Shown here piece after piece: positions 1 through 9,880 of a DNA stretch of 64,000 nucleotides; position 1 is the stretch's first letter; every line of letters begins with the position of its first letter. The position numbers and the translations under genes were made by a program. The stretch is from Adiantum capillus-veneris (taxonomy: Eukaryota > Streptophyta > Polypodiopsida > Polypodiales > Pteridaceae). The notes beneath the pieces were generated by a model. The model was not told the DNA's origin. It searched no databases and saw nothing but the letters and a program-made list of their open reading frames with translations. The DNA lies in contig CM043952.1 of the NCBI GenBank assembly GCA_014529385.2, positions 52,932,619-52,996,618 of the forward strand, given 5' to 3'.

Positions 1-201
1 GAGGAAACTTTTCTTCTTGTTGTGCATTCTTCTCTTTGTTTCCAGTCTTGGCTACCATGAAGATGGATGTTGACGTGTCTGAGCTTGTAGAATTAATCCT
101 CTTTGGGGCGTGGACTTTATTTTGGGTTTGCTTTCAAGGTCCACTGCAATTTGAGTTTTCCACAATAGATAGCCAATGTTGAAGCACTATGTGAGCTATG
201 T

Positions 202-597
202 ATGGTTGTTGTGGATAGCTCGCTTACAAAATTTTTCATTGCTTGTCATTGTAGGCCATTCTTTGACTTTCCATTTTTGGTTGGAGCTTTGTTGTCGACC
301 TTGGAGGAGATAAAAGATTCTCTTGATAAGCATATAGAGACCTGCAATTTTTGCTCCAAGTCGTTGTCGATTGATTTGGGTAGACATTTCCTTATTGTTG
401 ATGTGGAAGAAATATATACAAGAATTTTGATGATGAAAGTGTGTAGATTAGGGTCTAAAACCTGGATGAGCAAAGGGAAAAAAACAGGTGGGAAAAAAGT
501 ACCTTTGGTATACGCTCTTATTGGAAATGAGCATTTGGACTTGAAGTACCTGTCATGCAAGCTGAGTGCTTGGAAGAAAAAAAGAAAGAGTTCCTAA
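202..597 (+). CDS. Unidentified 131-codon ORF
   Basis: I do not recognise this ORF. It encodes a protein with a hydrophobic N-terminal third, a Cys pair (ETCNFC) in the middle and a Lys-rich C-terminus. It lies in the 742 bp left of element A together with a 41-codon ORF at 57-182 that follows a pyrimidine-rich tract ending in CAG, which could be a splice acceptor. Neither shows a known domain. Both may be chance ORFs or remains of an old repeat. The rest of 1-742 holds nothing I can identify. Confidence 0.15.
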   Translation: MVVVDSSLTKFFIACHCRPFFDFPFLVGALLSTLEEIKDSLDKHIETCNFCSKSLSIDLGRHFLIVDVEEIYTRILMMKVCRLGSKTWMSKGKKTGGKKVPLVYALIGNEHLDLKYLSCKLSAWKKKRKSS

Positions 598-742
598 TGC
601 AAGTGTCAATTATGGGACACTCTATATGTTTATCAAAAATTTTCAAACAAAAGCATGTAGTGTAAGAGATGGAGTTGATGGGTGCTTCAAGGAACAAATG
701 TAGCACATGTGACATCAAAGGACGTCTCAATAGCTTCCACGT

Positions 743-1926
743 TGTCAGGAGTTTCTTGGATCAAGGGATTGCGCATATGTACGTACACATGCATGGTGCA
801 TCGAATAAAGGATTTCCCATTTTCCATAGCCAGGTGGTTACGTGGGGCTCACATGTGTACAGGTAGGACACGGTGTACATAGTGCATCGATTCTCACTAT
901 CACCAGTACCAGTGTGTTTGTTCTATAATAATAAGGACTTGGTAGCGCGTAAAACTTCTCGAGGAAGCTATCCACGGGCCGACGACATTAGGTAAGCAGA
1001 TGCGTCAGATGGCATCTAGTGGCGTGAGGAGGTCGAATGGGGTCAATACTTGTACGTGGATGAGTACGGACAATACTTGCACGTGGATGATTACGGACAC
1101 AACGTAGGTGTTTTCTTGTGATACTTATGCAATAAGGTCATCATGAGGACCACTTTTTGGGTCCACTTCACGTGGTGGCGGGATGCATTATTGAAAAAAG
1201 TCGAGTGCCAGGTGTGCGTATGGATGCAGCAGGGTGACAACTATGCACTGCGAGGTAAGTTTTTGGCATGTTCAAGGTCCGTTTGAGGTCATCTAAACGG
1301 CCAAGGGTGCCCAAGTGATAAAGCTAAGTGTGGGAACTGAAAAAACGGAGAGAAGATCAGAAAAAACGTGGAGAGAAGAGGAGGAACAGCCGCAACTATG
1401 TTTTTGGGGTTTTTCGAGCCTATTTTGGCCGTAAACTGCTCATCCGAGGTCGGATTTGAGCACTTTGATATTGTAGACTGTGGTTTTGGGCCGTTCCGGA
1501 CGTGATGGAACTGTCCATTTTTCCAAATTTCTCATTATTTTTTTTGTTGTTTTGGCTGTGTAAGTTTCTCCTATGAGCGAAGCTTCTGCTCCAGTTTGTG
1601 ATTGTATGTGGCTTATTTTACCCATATTGTGTGAGCTATTTGCCCCATTGGTGCTGGCCCAAGCTCAACTGTATTGAAATATCAAAAATTATCCTCTTTT
1701 GAGCTGAGTTTTTTTGGTGTGTGTGTGTGTGTCTCTCTCTCTCTCTCTGTGTAGTGGGTAAATGGGTAGTCTCTCTCCTCTCACTCCATAGGTGTGTTCC
1801 TTGTCTCGGCCAGGTGGGTTATGTAAGCCGAGTGGTGTCCCATAGTGTGTGTGTGTGTGTGTGTCTTCTCAAAAGTGTGTGTCGGGTCGTTATAAAGGCG
1901 TTCTCTGTGTTTGCACCCCGCTTACA
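743..1926 (+). repeat. 5' LTR of element A
   Basis: Bases from 743 (TGTCAGGAG...) are repeated from 8318 with scattered substitutions and short indels. The repeat starts with TG directly behind the PPT in the 3' copy. The proposed end is the CA at 1925-1926, a few bases before a TGGCGCC primer-site core. The LTR is about 1.18 kb and contains GT and CT dinucleotide tracts (about 1717-1750 and 1843-1864). The 3' end is inferred because the other copy is truncated. Confidence 0.85.
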
Positions 1927-1932
1927 TTCTAT

Positions 1933-1950
1933 TGGCGCCCCCACGGAGGA
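1933..1950 (+). other. Probable primer-binding site of element A
   Basis: TGGCGCC follows the proposed LTR end by six bases, the normal place for a gypsy PBS. The first seven bases agree with the tRNA-Asp 3' end used by B and C, but the following bases (CCCACGGAGG) do not. The primer tRNA is therefore uncertain, or the site has decayed. Confidence 0.5.
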
Positions 1951-2627
1951 TCTTCTTGGAGTACCTTCTGCTTCGAGCTTCGAGCTTCGAGATTCGGGAT
2001 TAGAGGTTATAGGTTACAGGTTACAGGGACAGGTACAAGTGATTCACACAGGTACAGGTAGCTGGAGTACAGTGATATACTAGCAGAGGTGTCACTTGCA
2101 CTTGTTGTGGATATGCATCATTTGGCGCCTGTTTGAGCGCATTATCTGCTCGATTGTACGTTACTTGTGGAAACTGCCATTGTACGTCTTTATGGAGCCA
2201 TACTTGGTTTTATTTGGCAGTCCCAACCATTTCTGAGACTTGGTCTGGAAGATAGTCATTTCTGAAAGAGGACTATACGCGATTTTCATTAGCCTTCGTG
2301 AGGGGGTCAATAGCGTGAGGTTTTATCGAGCTGGGGGATTCTCAAATGTGGAGATCCTTTCGGTGATACAGGTAGCTGGAGCACCCTTTTCGTGACCTCG
2401 GCATAGGCTATGTACTAGTGATTCCTATTTGATGGTCGGGTTCTATTGTTGGCAGTTTATGCATACATATACATTCTATATTTTGGATTCTTACTGCTCT
2501 ACTTCTGGGGAAACTCTGCCAAAACTTTTCCAACTTATGATGGCTGGTTTTCTGGTCCTTTAAGCCATTTATACTGTTATGCTGCTGAAATTTTGGCAAA
2601 ATCATAAGATAAGTCCGGTGTGCCTTC

Positions 2628-2870
2628 TTGGGAGCTGCATGGTTGGCTTTAATGGATGATGAAAATGGCCCTCAATTCACTCCTTTTCATTTAACTCAGA
2701 GAATCCAGATAAATGTTCATGTGTCCAGGAAGATTTTTTTCCAACAGCACATAGTCTTTATGTTCGGGCCAAGAAGATTAAGAAAGAACCTGAAATGTCC
2801 TTTGCCTGTTGTAATTCCGATGATTAACTATGAAAACTCATTTGATGTGCATGTGTTTGTCCTTATCTAA
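2628..2870 (+). CDS. Leader micro-ORF shared with the LTR of element E
   Basis: This 80-codon ORF lies between the PBS and gag of element A. Its last ~60 residues align with a 72-codon ORF on the sense strand of element E's LTR (27226-27444, minus). The shared frame is S-R-K-I-x-F-Q-Q-x-I-V-F-x-F-G-P-x-R-L, then a Pro/Ile-rich stretch, I-[DN]-Y, S-F-x-V-x-V and a stop at the same place. The DNA is much more diverged than the protein. I do not recognise the family. It could be a leader peptide, or a captured host fragment present in both elements. Confidence 0.45.
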   Translation: MGAAWLALMDDENGPQFTPFHLTQRIQINVHVSRKIFFQQHIVFMFGPRRLRKNLKCPLPVVIPMINYENSFDVHVFVLI

Positions 2871-2973
2871 AGTTGAGCTCCATTGAAGTTTTTGGGAATT
2901 GAGTCAGTCAAAAGTTTTCGATTCTTGCACGTGTGTTTGAAGGGGTTCTCGAAGCATCGTAGCTTGGGTAGCC

Positions 2974-3927
2974 ATGGCTTTCTCTTATCCGGAATTTCAT
3001 GGAAGAAGTGATGAAGATGTGGAAAACTTTTTGGAAAAGATGGCAGTTGCCTGCATTAGCAACCAGATCCATGACCCTGCGTAGATGTTACGTCTTCTCC
3101 AAATTTGTTTGAAGAGTGATGCACGAGTTTGGTCCAAAGCATTTGAAGAGGAGTTGCGTGTGGCTGATCCACCTGTAAGATTGAGTTGGGACAATCTAAG
3201 GAATGGACTGGAAGTGGAGTTTGTGAAGATAGAAGATCCTGAAAAAGTGTGGCAAGAAGTACAAGGTTTGGTGCAAAAGGAAGGTGAGCCAGTAGATGCG
3301 TACATACGTAAGTTCTCATTGGCATGGGAGACATTGTGCAAGGCCTTAGCACCACAAGTACCCCCACCTCACATGATGAAGAAGGACAGGTTCTTGACTC
3401 GTCTTTGGGAGAATATACGTTGGAGAGTGGAGCTAAAGAAGCCTAGGAGATATGAAGATGCACTAGAGGTAGCAAGGAATAAAGAGTGGAAGCTAAGAAA
3501 AATGAGCCAGCTAGGAGTAGAGTCTTTGCCCATGAGGTCTGAATTTCAGCCTATGGACTCTTTACAAGGTTGCATGCCAGGGGTTCATCATGAACCAGTG
3601 GTTCCTATTACTCCTCAGGTTATGCCAGCAGTGGTCACTACAACATTGCAAGATGATGGGCTTAGGCAAGACATGAGGCAAGTGCTAGATTTAATGAAGA
3701 ATCTTGGCCTAAACATGCTAGGTCAAGTGGGAAATAATCGAGGTCGAGGGAGGTTTGCAAATCAGCCAGGAGATGAAGAAAGACCTAGGAATGGTGTTGG
3801 ACAAAGCAATGGTATGTTCTGGAGGCAAACTCCCACATGTTATAATTGTGGAGAGTTGGATCACGTCAGCCCACAATGTGATAAGCCACCAAGGATGGGG
3901 GGAAACATGTATCCATTGCCAAGGTAG
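2974..3927 (+). pseudogene. gag of element A
   Basis: The reading frame opens at the ATG at 2974 (MAFSYPEFHGRSDEDVENF) with the typical retrotransposon gag start, a peptide describing F-x-G-x-x-D. A single in-frame TAG at 3082-3084 interrupts it. The rest (3085-3927) holds the capsid region around Trp-Glu-Glu/Leu-rich helices and ends in one zinc knuckle, CYNCGELDHVSPQC (CX2CX4HX4C), near 3838-3880. A TAG at 3925 ends the frame, but the same frame continues into the downstream spacer. Gag would form virus-like particles and bind element RNA. It is inactive as it stands. Confidence 0.85.
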
Positions 3928-4368
3928 GTGCTAACTAGGTCAAATGATTATGGCATTGAAATCAAGGGAGAAGCAGGAACCAGTGGATTAACCCAGGAGA
4001 AAAAGGGAAAGACACAAGTGTTAAGTGTAGTCACCTTGGAGAAGGCATCAAAGCTAGAGGATACATTAGTTATTCCTATTGGGAAGAGGACCACAGAGGA
4101 CAAGGAACGAAGAAGTGCTCTAGGTCCTAGTAAGAAGAAGGGAAAGAGCCATGCAGGCAAAGATGTCAAGGCTAAGAGGAAAAGGAGGGCTCGTCGCAAG
4201 TTTCATGTTTCAGATTTTCCACTAGGGGATGGGCAATTAAGCTATGACATGAAAGAGGATCTGACAAGCAGGAAAGTGGATGTTACTTTTGGGCAGCTTA
4301 TAGAGATGGTGCCTAAGCTAAAGCGACAGTGGAAGAGGATGGTTAACCCAAAGGAGAAAGAGCCATAG
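3928..4368 (+). pseudogene. Basic gag-pol spacer of element A
   Basis: This is in frame with gag and with the protease downstream. It is Lys/Arg/Glu-rich, with a cluster of Lys, Arg and Lys-Lys repeats near the middle, and has no known domain. It begins after the TAG at 3925 and ends at a TAG at 4366. Such low-complexity basic linkers between nucleocapsid and protease are common in plant gypsy elements. Its role in the polyprotein is unknown. Confidence 0.6.
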
Positions 4369-4383
4369 AGAGGTTCAATAAAG

Positions 4384-4800
4384 GTGTTGGCAATGGATGA
4401 GCTACCAGACATTTGCCCAATAGTAGATGTGTGGCACAAAAGAAAAAATATGGGACAAGGTTATGTTGATGACGGAACCCAAATATGTGTCATAACACAC
4501 TCATGCATTGAGAAAATGGGTCTTACAGTGACTGGGGTGTCAGGCTTTCGGATCAGATTGGCAAACCATCAGAAAGTAAAATGTTTGGGTGTTGTAAAGA
4601 GCTTATAAGTGGAAGCATATGATGCAAACGTAGTGGTTGATTTTCATGTGATGCCAGCAAGGTTGGGACCATATCCTATTATACTGGGTAGACCATGGTT
4701 ACGTCCTGTAGGAGCTGTTCAAGATTGGCGACGTGGTACGATTAGCCTCTATGGAAAGACAGGTGCCAAGAAGCTATATAATATGGACACAAGGAAATGA
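4384..4800 (+). pseudogene. Aspartic protease of element A
   Basis: This is a retropepsin-like segment that would cleave the gag-pol polyprotein. The N-terminal active-site region reads VDDGTQICVIT, in the place where D-[ST]-G-[AS] is usual, so the site is recognisable but slightly off consensus. The C-terminal flap-to-end signature I-[IL]-L-G-R-P-W-L (IILGRPWL) is intact near 4680-4700. A TAA at 4606 splits the domain and a TGA at 4798 ends it. The frame stays unbroken from gag to here. Confidence 0.75.
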
Positions 4801-5118
4801 TTGGAAGAGATTTATGAAGATGAAGATGAGTCTAGTGATGAAGACTATTCCACAGTGTCTGACGAGGACAGTGATAGTACTACCAGCAGTGATGAAGATG
4901 CTGATGTTGTATTTCTTTTGATGGACAAAGAAATCCAGGAGTCTGGTTTAGTTGCATTTGCGAATGAGGTTGAAGATGAAAGTGAAGGGCCTTATGAAGT
5001 CATTGAAGGGCTGATGCAAACCAAGGTGATTGTCAAAGAAGCAAGAATTGATGACACAAATGATCAGTGGAGACCTCTCAGCTATGCAGAAGGAGATATA
5101 GTTGCACATGCTGGCTAG
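4801..5118 (+). pseudogene. Acidic spacer before RT in element A
   Basis: This continues the gag-PR frame after the TGA at 4798. It is strongly acidic (Asp/Glu/Ser-rich near the start) and leads toward the RT N-terminal region, which begins in another frame. It has no catalytic motifs. It is probably the protease-RT connector. Confidence 0.5.
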
Positions 5119-6042
5119 TTTTGCTGATTTGTTCATTACTTCATATGAAGAGATTAGAGGGTTCAAGGGAGAAGAGATGCATATAGAGCTGAAAGAATGT
5201 GCTAAGCCAGTGCGGCAAAGGCTAAGAAGGATGGGTCAAGAGCAAATGGAAGCTTTGCGTGAAGAGGTGGACAAGTTATTGAAGGCGCGGTTCATAGTCC
5301 CTGAGAAAACCACAGAATGGGTAAGTCCAGTAGTAGTCAGCCCAAAGAAGGATGGAAAGTGGAGGATTTGTGTAGATTTTAAACCCTTAAATGTAGCCAC
5401 TAAGAAGAACCCATATCCTCTTCCATTCATTGATCAGATCTTGGATTCAGTGGGGCAGGTTATAAGAGGTACAGTGTGTGTGATGGTTTTCAGGCTATTT
5501 TCAATTGAAGATCGCTCTTAAAGACCGCACAAAGACAACTTTCATTACGCCATGGGGCTGCTATTGCTACACAGTATTTCCATTTGGGTTGTCAAATGGA
5601 CCTTCCTTCTATCAAGAGATAGCAAATTGGGTGTTGGAACCATTCATTGGTAGTTGTATTAAAGCTTTTATGGACGACTTCTGATGTCTACAGCAGTAGG
5701 GCTGAACACCATGAGAAGTTGCAGATGGTATTGGCTCGATATGATGAATGTGGAGGACAACTAAATCCAAATAAATGTCATCTAGCACAGCCAAGGGTGA
5801 AGTTATTGGGCCATATGGTGTCAGAAAATGGCATTGAGGTTGATCCAGACAAGGTTAATTCTATTATTCTTCTTCCATCACCTACGAGTACGAAGCAATT
5901 GGCAACCTTTATACACAAAGTAAAGTACATGGCACGGTTTATTCCATTGTCTTCACAGGTCCTTTATGCATTACAGCAAGTGGCAAAGCATGATCCACTG
6001 CAATTGGACGACAAGTGTTTCAAGAGGTCACAGAGGTGTTAG
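5102..6042 (+). pseudogene. Reverse transcriptase of element A
   Basis: RNA-directed DNA polymerase. The 5102-5521 frame carries the N-terminal fingers: FIVP, TEWVSPVVVSPKKDGKWR and CVDFKPLN, then PYPLPFIDQILD. A small indel near 5480 shifts the frame, so motif A (equivalent to GFLGYFQLKIA elsewhere in the window) is out of frame. Motif B (PFGLSNGPSFY) and the catalytic FMDDF box near 5670 are readable only in other frames. 5647-6042 continues with the connection domain (HMVSENGIEVDP; then FIHKVKYMARFI). It is inactivated by at least two frameshifts and a stop. Confidence 0.85.
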
Positions 6043-7072
6043 GGGGGTTGTCAGCCATGCAGGCTCTTGATTGGGAGCAAGTGTTTTATGTAAATCCATC
6101 AGTAGGGGATGATGCCATTGGAGCCATGCTATTGCAAAAGGGGAAGGGCAAGTCGAGTGAAGTTGGTAGCAGAGAAAGTTCTCGAAAGAAGAACTAGTGA
6201 TGGCCAGTGCAATATTTGCTTGTCGTCGACGATTTCGTCATTACTTGCTACCACGACCTTTTGTTTTCTTTACGAGTTATGCCTTTTTGCCACAGTTAAT
6301 TAATGGCACTAACATGTCAAATGTGGTCAAGAAATGGGTAATTGAGCTACAAGAGTTTGAGCTCTCTTTTCTAGTGGAAGACAGTACAAGGGCTACCCTA
6401 GCCGATTTGTTGACTTACAAGGAGAATCCCCTTCTTGTTAAGGAAGAGGTGGTGAGAAATGTAGTTGAAGAAGTGCCACAGATCAGCAATGCACATGTGT
6501 TCTTCTTTGATGGCTCTTACAGAAAGAGCCATGATGCGGCTTCAGGGGATATAGCACTTTATGATCCAGAGGGGAAGCTAGTATGCAAGAGAGGGTTCAA
6601 ATTGGATGCTCATAGTAACAATGAGGCTGAATATTCTACTTTGGAAGCCGGATTACACATTTGTTTGAAGCATGGGGTTAGAAGGTTGAGCATAAAAGGT
6701 GATGCCTTGTTAGTGGTGAAGCAAGTGCTGGGTGTGTGGAAGAGCAAGAACACCTCTTTGAAGAAAATGTGTTTCAGAATTAAAGGCCTGTTAAAAAAGT
6801 TTGAATCATGGAGCATCAGACACATTGAACGTGCTCTAAATGGAGAGGCACATGAAGCAGCTCAAAGCATGATTGGGGAGCTATTTGTGTTAAGGTCCAC
6901 TTTACCTCTTTATCATGGCCGGGAGAGTTTGGCTCAAGAAGAGGAGTTTTTGCTAACAGGAATCATTCCAAAGGAGATTCAGAAGTCTAAGAAGTATGGT
7001 TTTGTGCGTAGAGCATACAGGTACAAATTGATTGGTGGCGTCATATACATAAAGGGGCTAATCTCGTGTTGA
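6015..7072 (+). pseudogene. Tandem RNase H domains of element A
   Basis: The first part (about 6060-6430) is the gypsy RNase H that follows RT, with D-A-I-G-A-M-L-L-Q and an R-H-Y-L-L region, broken by stops and a frame change near 6197. The second (about 6484-6870, within the open frame 6197-7072) is a separate RNase H1-like fold. It starts FFFDGSYRKS (first Asp), has NNEAEYSTLEAGL (Glu), GDALLVVKQVLG (Asp) and ends HIERALNGEAHEAA. A second RNase H here is known from Tat/Ogre-type elements. It would remove RNA from RNA-DNA hybrids. Confidence 0.8.
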
Positions 7073-8187
7073 GACGTGTACCTTGGCGGGAGAATCTTTA
7101 TAGAGTGTTGGAAGAGAATCATGAAGGTGCATGTGGCGGCCATTTTGCTCTAAAGATCACCTTGCATAAGATCTTGCAAGAGGGATATGTATGGCCTAGT
7201 TTGCACAAGGATGTTCACCATTGTTGTAGGTCTTGCAATAGGTGTCAAGCATTTGGGAAGAGAGTGTTGAAGCCAAAGCTAGGAAAAACCATTATGGCGT
7301 TTGATATGTTTGAAAAGTGGGGAATTGATGCAATAGGCCCGTTACCTATCACAAGCAGGGGCAAAAGCTATATTTTGACTGCAGTGGACTATCTCTCTAG
7401 ATGGTCAGAGGCTATAGCAGTTAAACAAATCACTACAAAGGATGTGGAAAAATTTGTGTATGATGAAATATGTTGCAAGTTTGGGGTGCCATTGGAGCTA
7501 CTTTCAGATAAGGCGCCAATATTTAGAGCTAAACTACTAGACTTTTTATGCACAAAGATAAAGATTAGGCACCAGCATACCACTCCTTATTATCCACAGT
7601 GTAATGGCTTAAATGAAAGATTCAATGCTGAGTTGGTACAAATGCTTTCAAAAGTGACAGAGCACCAAGGAAAGAATTGGGATTTGGAATTTCCTAGTGC
7701 ATTATGAGCTTAGCGTACTTCGGTGAAGACAGGTACAGGGTTTACTCCATTTCATTTGGTATATGGAAAGGAGGCATTATTGCCTGTGGAAGTAGAGTTG
7801 CCTGCTGTCAAGATGCTAGAAAAGTTGCTTGGGCCACCTAGTGATCCATTCAAAGAGAGAGTGTTACAATTACAAGAGGTTCAGCTAGATAGGATGAATG
7901 CATTGGAACATTATGGGCAGATGCAGGCTAAGGCTTTGGAAAAGATAAATGAAAAGGTCAAAAGTAAGGGTATCAAGCAGCATGACTTGGTTTTGTGCTA
8001 CAACAGTAAGCTGGACAACACCTTCCAAAAGAAGTTTCAGATTAAGTGGGAAGGCCCTTTTAAGGTGGTGGAGTGTTTTCCAAATGGTACATATCAGCTG
8101 GCTAACCTAGATGGGATCCTGCATAAGTCAAGGGTCAATGGATTGCGTCTTAAATTATATCATGCCAGGTTAATGATGGTGGAGTAA
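7066..8187 (+). pseudogene. Integrase of element A
   Basis: DDE integrase. The zinc-binding HHCC segment is near 7130-7250 (final CRSCNRC). The core has GIDAIGP (first catalytic Asp), LLSDKAPIF (second Asp) and NGLNERF (Glu), with spacing close to D-x35-E. A TGA at 7705-7707 interrupts the core. The same frame resumes at 7723 with GFTPFHLVYGKEALLPVE and ends in a C-terminal part containing KWEGPFKVVE. No chromodomain is visible. It would insert the cDNA, but the internal stop makes this copy inactive. Confidence 0.88.
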
Positions 8188-8299
8188 GATGAGCTGTCTG
8201 TGGAGCAAGTAATGTATGTGAGGGATGAGGAGACCTGTGATGAGACAAGTCTCATATCTCTTTTTGTTGCTGATGCTGATCATGAATGATCTAGCAGGC

Positions 8300-8317
8300 T
8301 AGGGGATGGGCAAATTA
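8300..8317 (+). other. Polypurine tract of element A
   Basis: The purine run TAGGGGATGGGCAAA lies directly before the TGTC start of the 3' LTR at 8318. This is the expected plus-strand priming site. Confidence 0.75.
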
Positions 8318-9436
8318 TGTCAGAGTTTTTTGGATCAAGGGATTGCGCATATGTACATACACATGCATTGTGCATCGAATAAAGGATTTCCCATTGTCCA
8401 TAGCCAGGTGGTTACGTGGGGCCCATGTGTACAGGTAGGACAGGGTGTACATAGTACATCGATTCTCACTATCACCAGTACCAGTGTGTTTTTTCTATAA
8501 TAATGAGGAGTTGGTAGCGCGTAAAACTTCTCGAGGAAGCTATCCGTGGGCCGACGACATGAGGTAAGCAGATGCGTCAGATGGCATCTAGTGGCGTGAG
8601 GAGGTCGAATGGGGTCAATACTTGTACGTGGATGAGTACGGACACATGGGTGTTTTCTTGTGATACTTATGCAGAAAGGTCATCATGAGGACCACTTTTT
8701 GGGGCGACTTCACGTGGTGGCGGGATGCATTATTGAAAAAAGTCGAGTGCCAGGTGTGCGTATGGATGCAGCAGGGTGATAACTATGCACTGTGAGGTCA
8801 ATTTTTGGTATGTTCGGGGTCCGTTTGAGGTCATCTAAAAGTCCAAGGGTGCCCAAGCGATAAAGCTAAGTGTGGGAACTGAAAAAACTGAGAGAAGACC
8901 AGAAAAAACGTGGAGAGAAGAGGAGGAACAGCCGCAATTGTGTTTTTGGGGTTTTTGGAGCCAGTTTTGGCCATAAACTCCTCATCTGAGGTCGGATTTG
9001 AGCACTTTGACGTTGTAGACTAGGATTTTGGGCCGTTCCGGACGCGATGGCGTTGTCCATTGTGCAAAATTCCTCACTGTTTTTCTGTTGTTTTTGTTGT
9101 GTAAGTTTCTCTTATGAGCGCAGCTTCTCCTCTAGTTTGTGATTGTATCTTGCTTATTTTACCCATATTGTGTGAGCTATTTGCCCCATTCGTGCTGGCC
9201 CAAGCTCAACTGTATCGAAATATCATAAATTCTCCTCTTTTGAGCTAAGTGTTTTGGGTGTGTGTGTGTGTGTGTATCTCTCTGTGTGGAGTGGGTAAAT
9301 GGGTAGTCTCTCTCCTCTCACTCCATAGGTGTGTTCCCTGTCTCAGCCAGGTGGGTTGTGTAAGCCGAGTGGTTCCCCATAGTGTGTGTGTGTGTATCTT
9401 CCCAAGAGTGTGTGTCGGGTTGTTATAGAGGCGTTC
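8318..9436 (+). repeat. Truncated 3' LTR of element A
   Basis: This matches 743-1910 with substitutions and short deletions, for example a ~25-bp loss near 8640 relative to 1060-1090. Homology ends in GGCGTTC at about 9436. There the 5' LTR continues CTCTGTGTTTGC, but this copy continues with reverse-transcriptase sequence. The last ~20 bp of LTR and any target-site duplication are missing. Confidence 0.85.
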
Positions 9437-9577
9437 GTGTGTGATGGTTTTTTAGGATATTTTCAATTGAAGATTGCTCTTAAAGACCGCACAAAGACAA
9501 CTTTCATTACGCCATGGGGCTGCTATTGCTACACGGTATTGCCATTTGGGTTGTCAAATGGACCATCTTTCTATACG
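9437..9577 (+). pseudogene. RT fragment fused to the 3' LTR of A
   Basis: This stretch copies the RT region around motif A and motif B (CDGFLGYFQLKIALKDRT; PWGCYCYTVLPFGLSNGPSF). It is closely related to 5480-5610 but without that copy's frameshift, so it comes from a sister element and not from element A itself. Homology stops abruptly at about 9577. The left join shares a GTGTGT run, so a micro-homology or template-switch junction is likely. Confidence 0.8.
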
Positions 9578-9880
9578 TTTCTAAGAAGGGTTTTTAATGT
9601 AGAAGCTTCTTCACTCATTCCTCACTATGATGAGTGTGAGTGTCTTTTGGACTTCTTCCTTCACTTATCGCTATACTACAGTGACTTGACTCTTATGCTC
9701 ACCTATACCAGCTTGAGCGATTATGCTCAACTCTTCTAGCTTGAGCAATACCTAGAATACTAAGATGCTTAGACCACAGAGAATATTACATGAAGGTTTG
9801 GAACTAACACCTCGCTCATTTAGTGGCTTAGCTGTCCGACTCTGACTATTATGCCATGTATTTTTAATGGCGACTTGGAC
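9578..9880. other. Unassigned stretch between A and B
   Basis: I see no coding signal, LTR match or tandem repeat here. It does not resemble B's right LTR (17674-18568), so B's 3' LTR is absent from the place where it should be. Confidence 0.4.

Larger units (their letters stand above)
743..9436 (+). mobile_element. Ty3/gypsy LTR retrotransposon A (degenerate, dual RNase H)
   Basis: The order is LTR, PBS-like site, ~1 kb leader, gag with CCHC knuckle, aspartic protease, RT, RNase H, a second RNase H-like domain, integrase, PPT and partial 3' LTR. This domain order is Ty3/gypsy. A second RNase H between RT/RNase H and integrase is known from the Tat/Ogre group, to which I assign it by inference. 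Every domain is present but in-frame stops and frameshifts run throughout, so it cannot make a polyprotein. The 3' LTR stops early and is fused to an RT fragment, so no target-site duplication can be read. Confidence 0.9.

Noticed and set aside
9578-9880. 3' LTR of element B
   Set aside because: No similarity to the LTR at 17674-18568.
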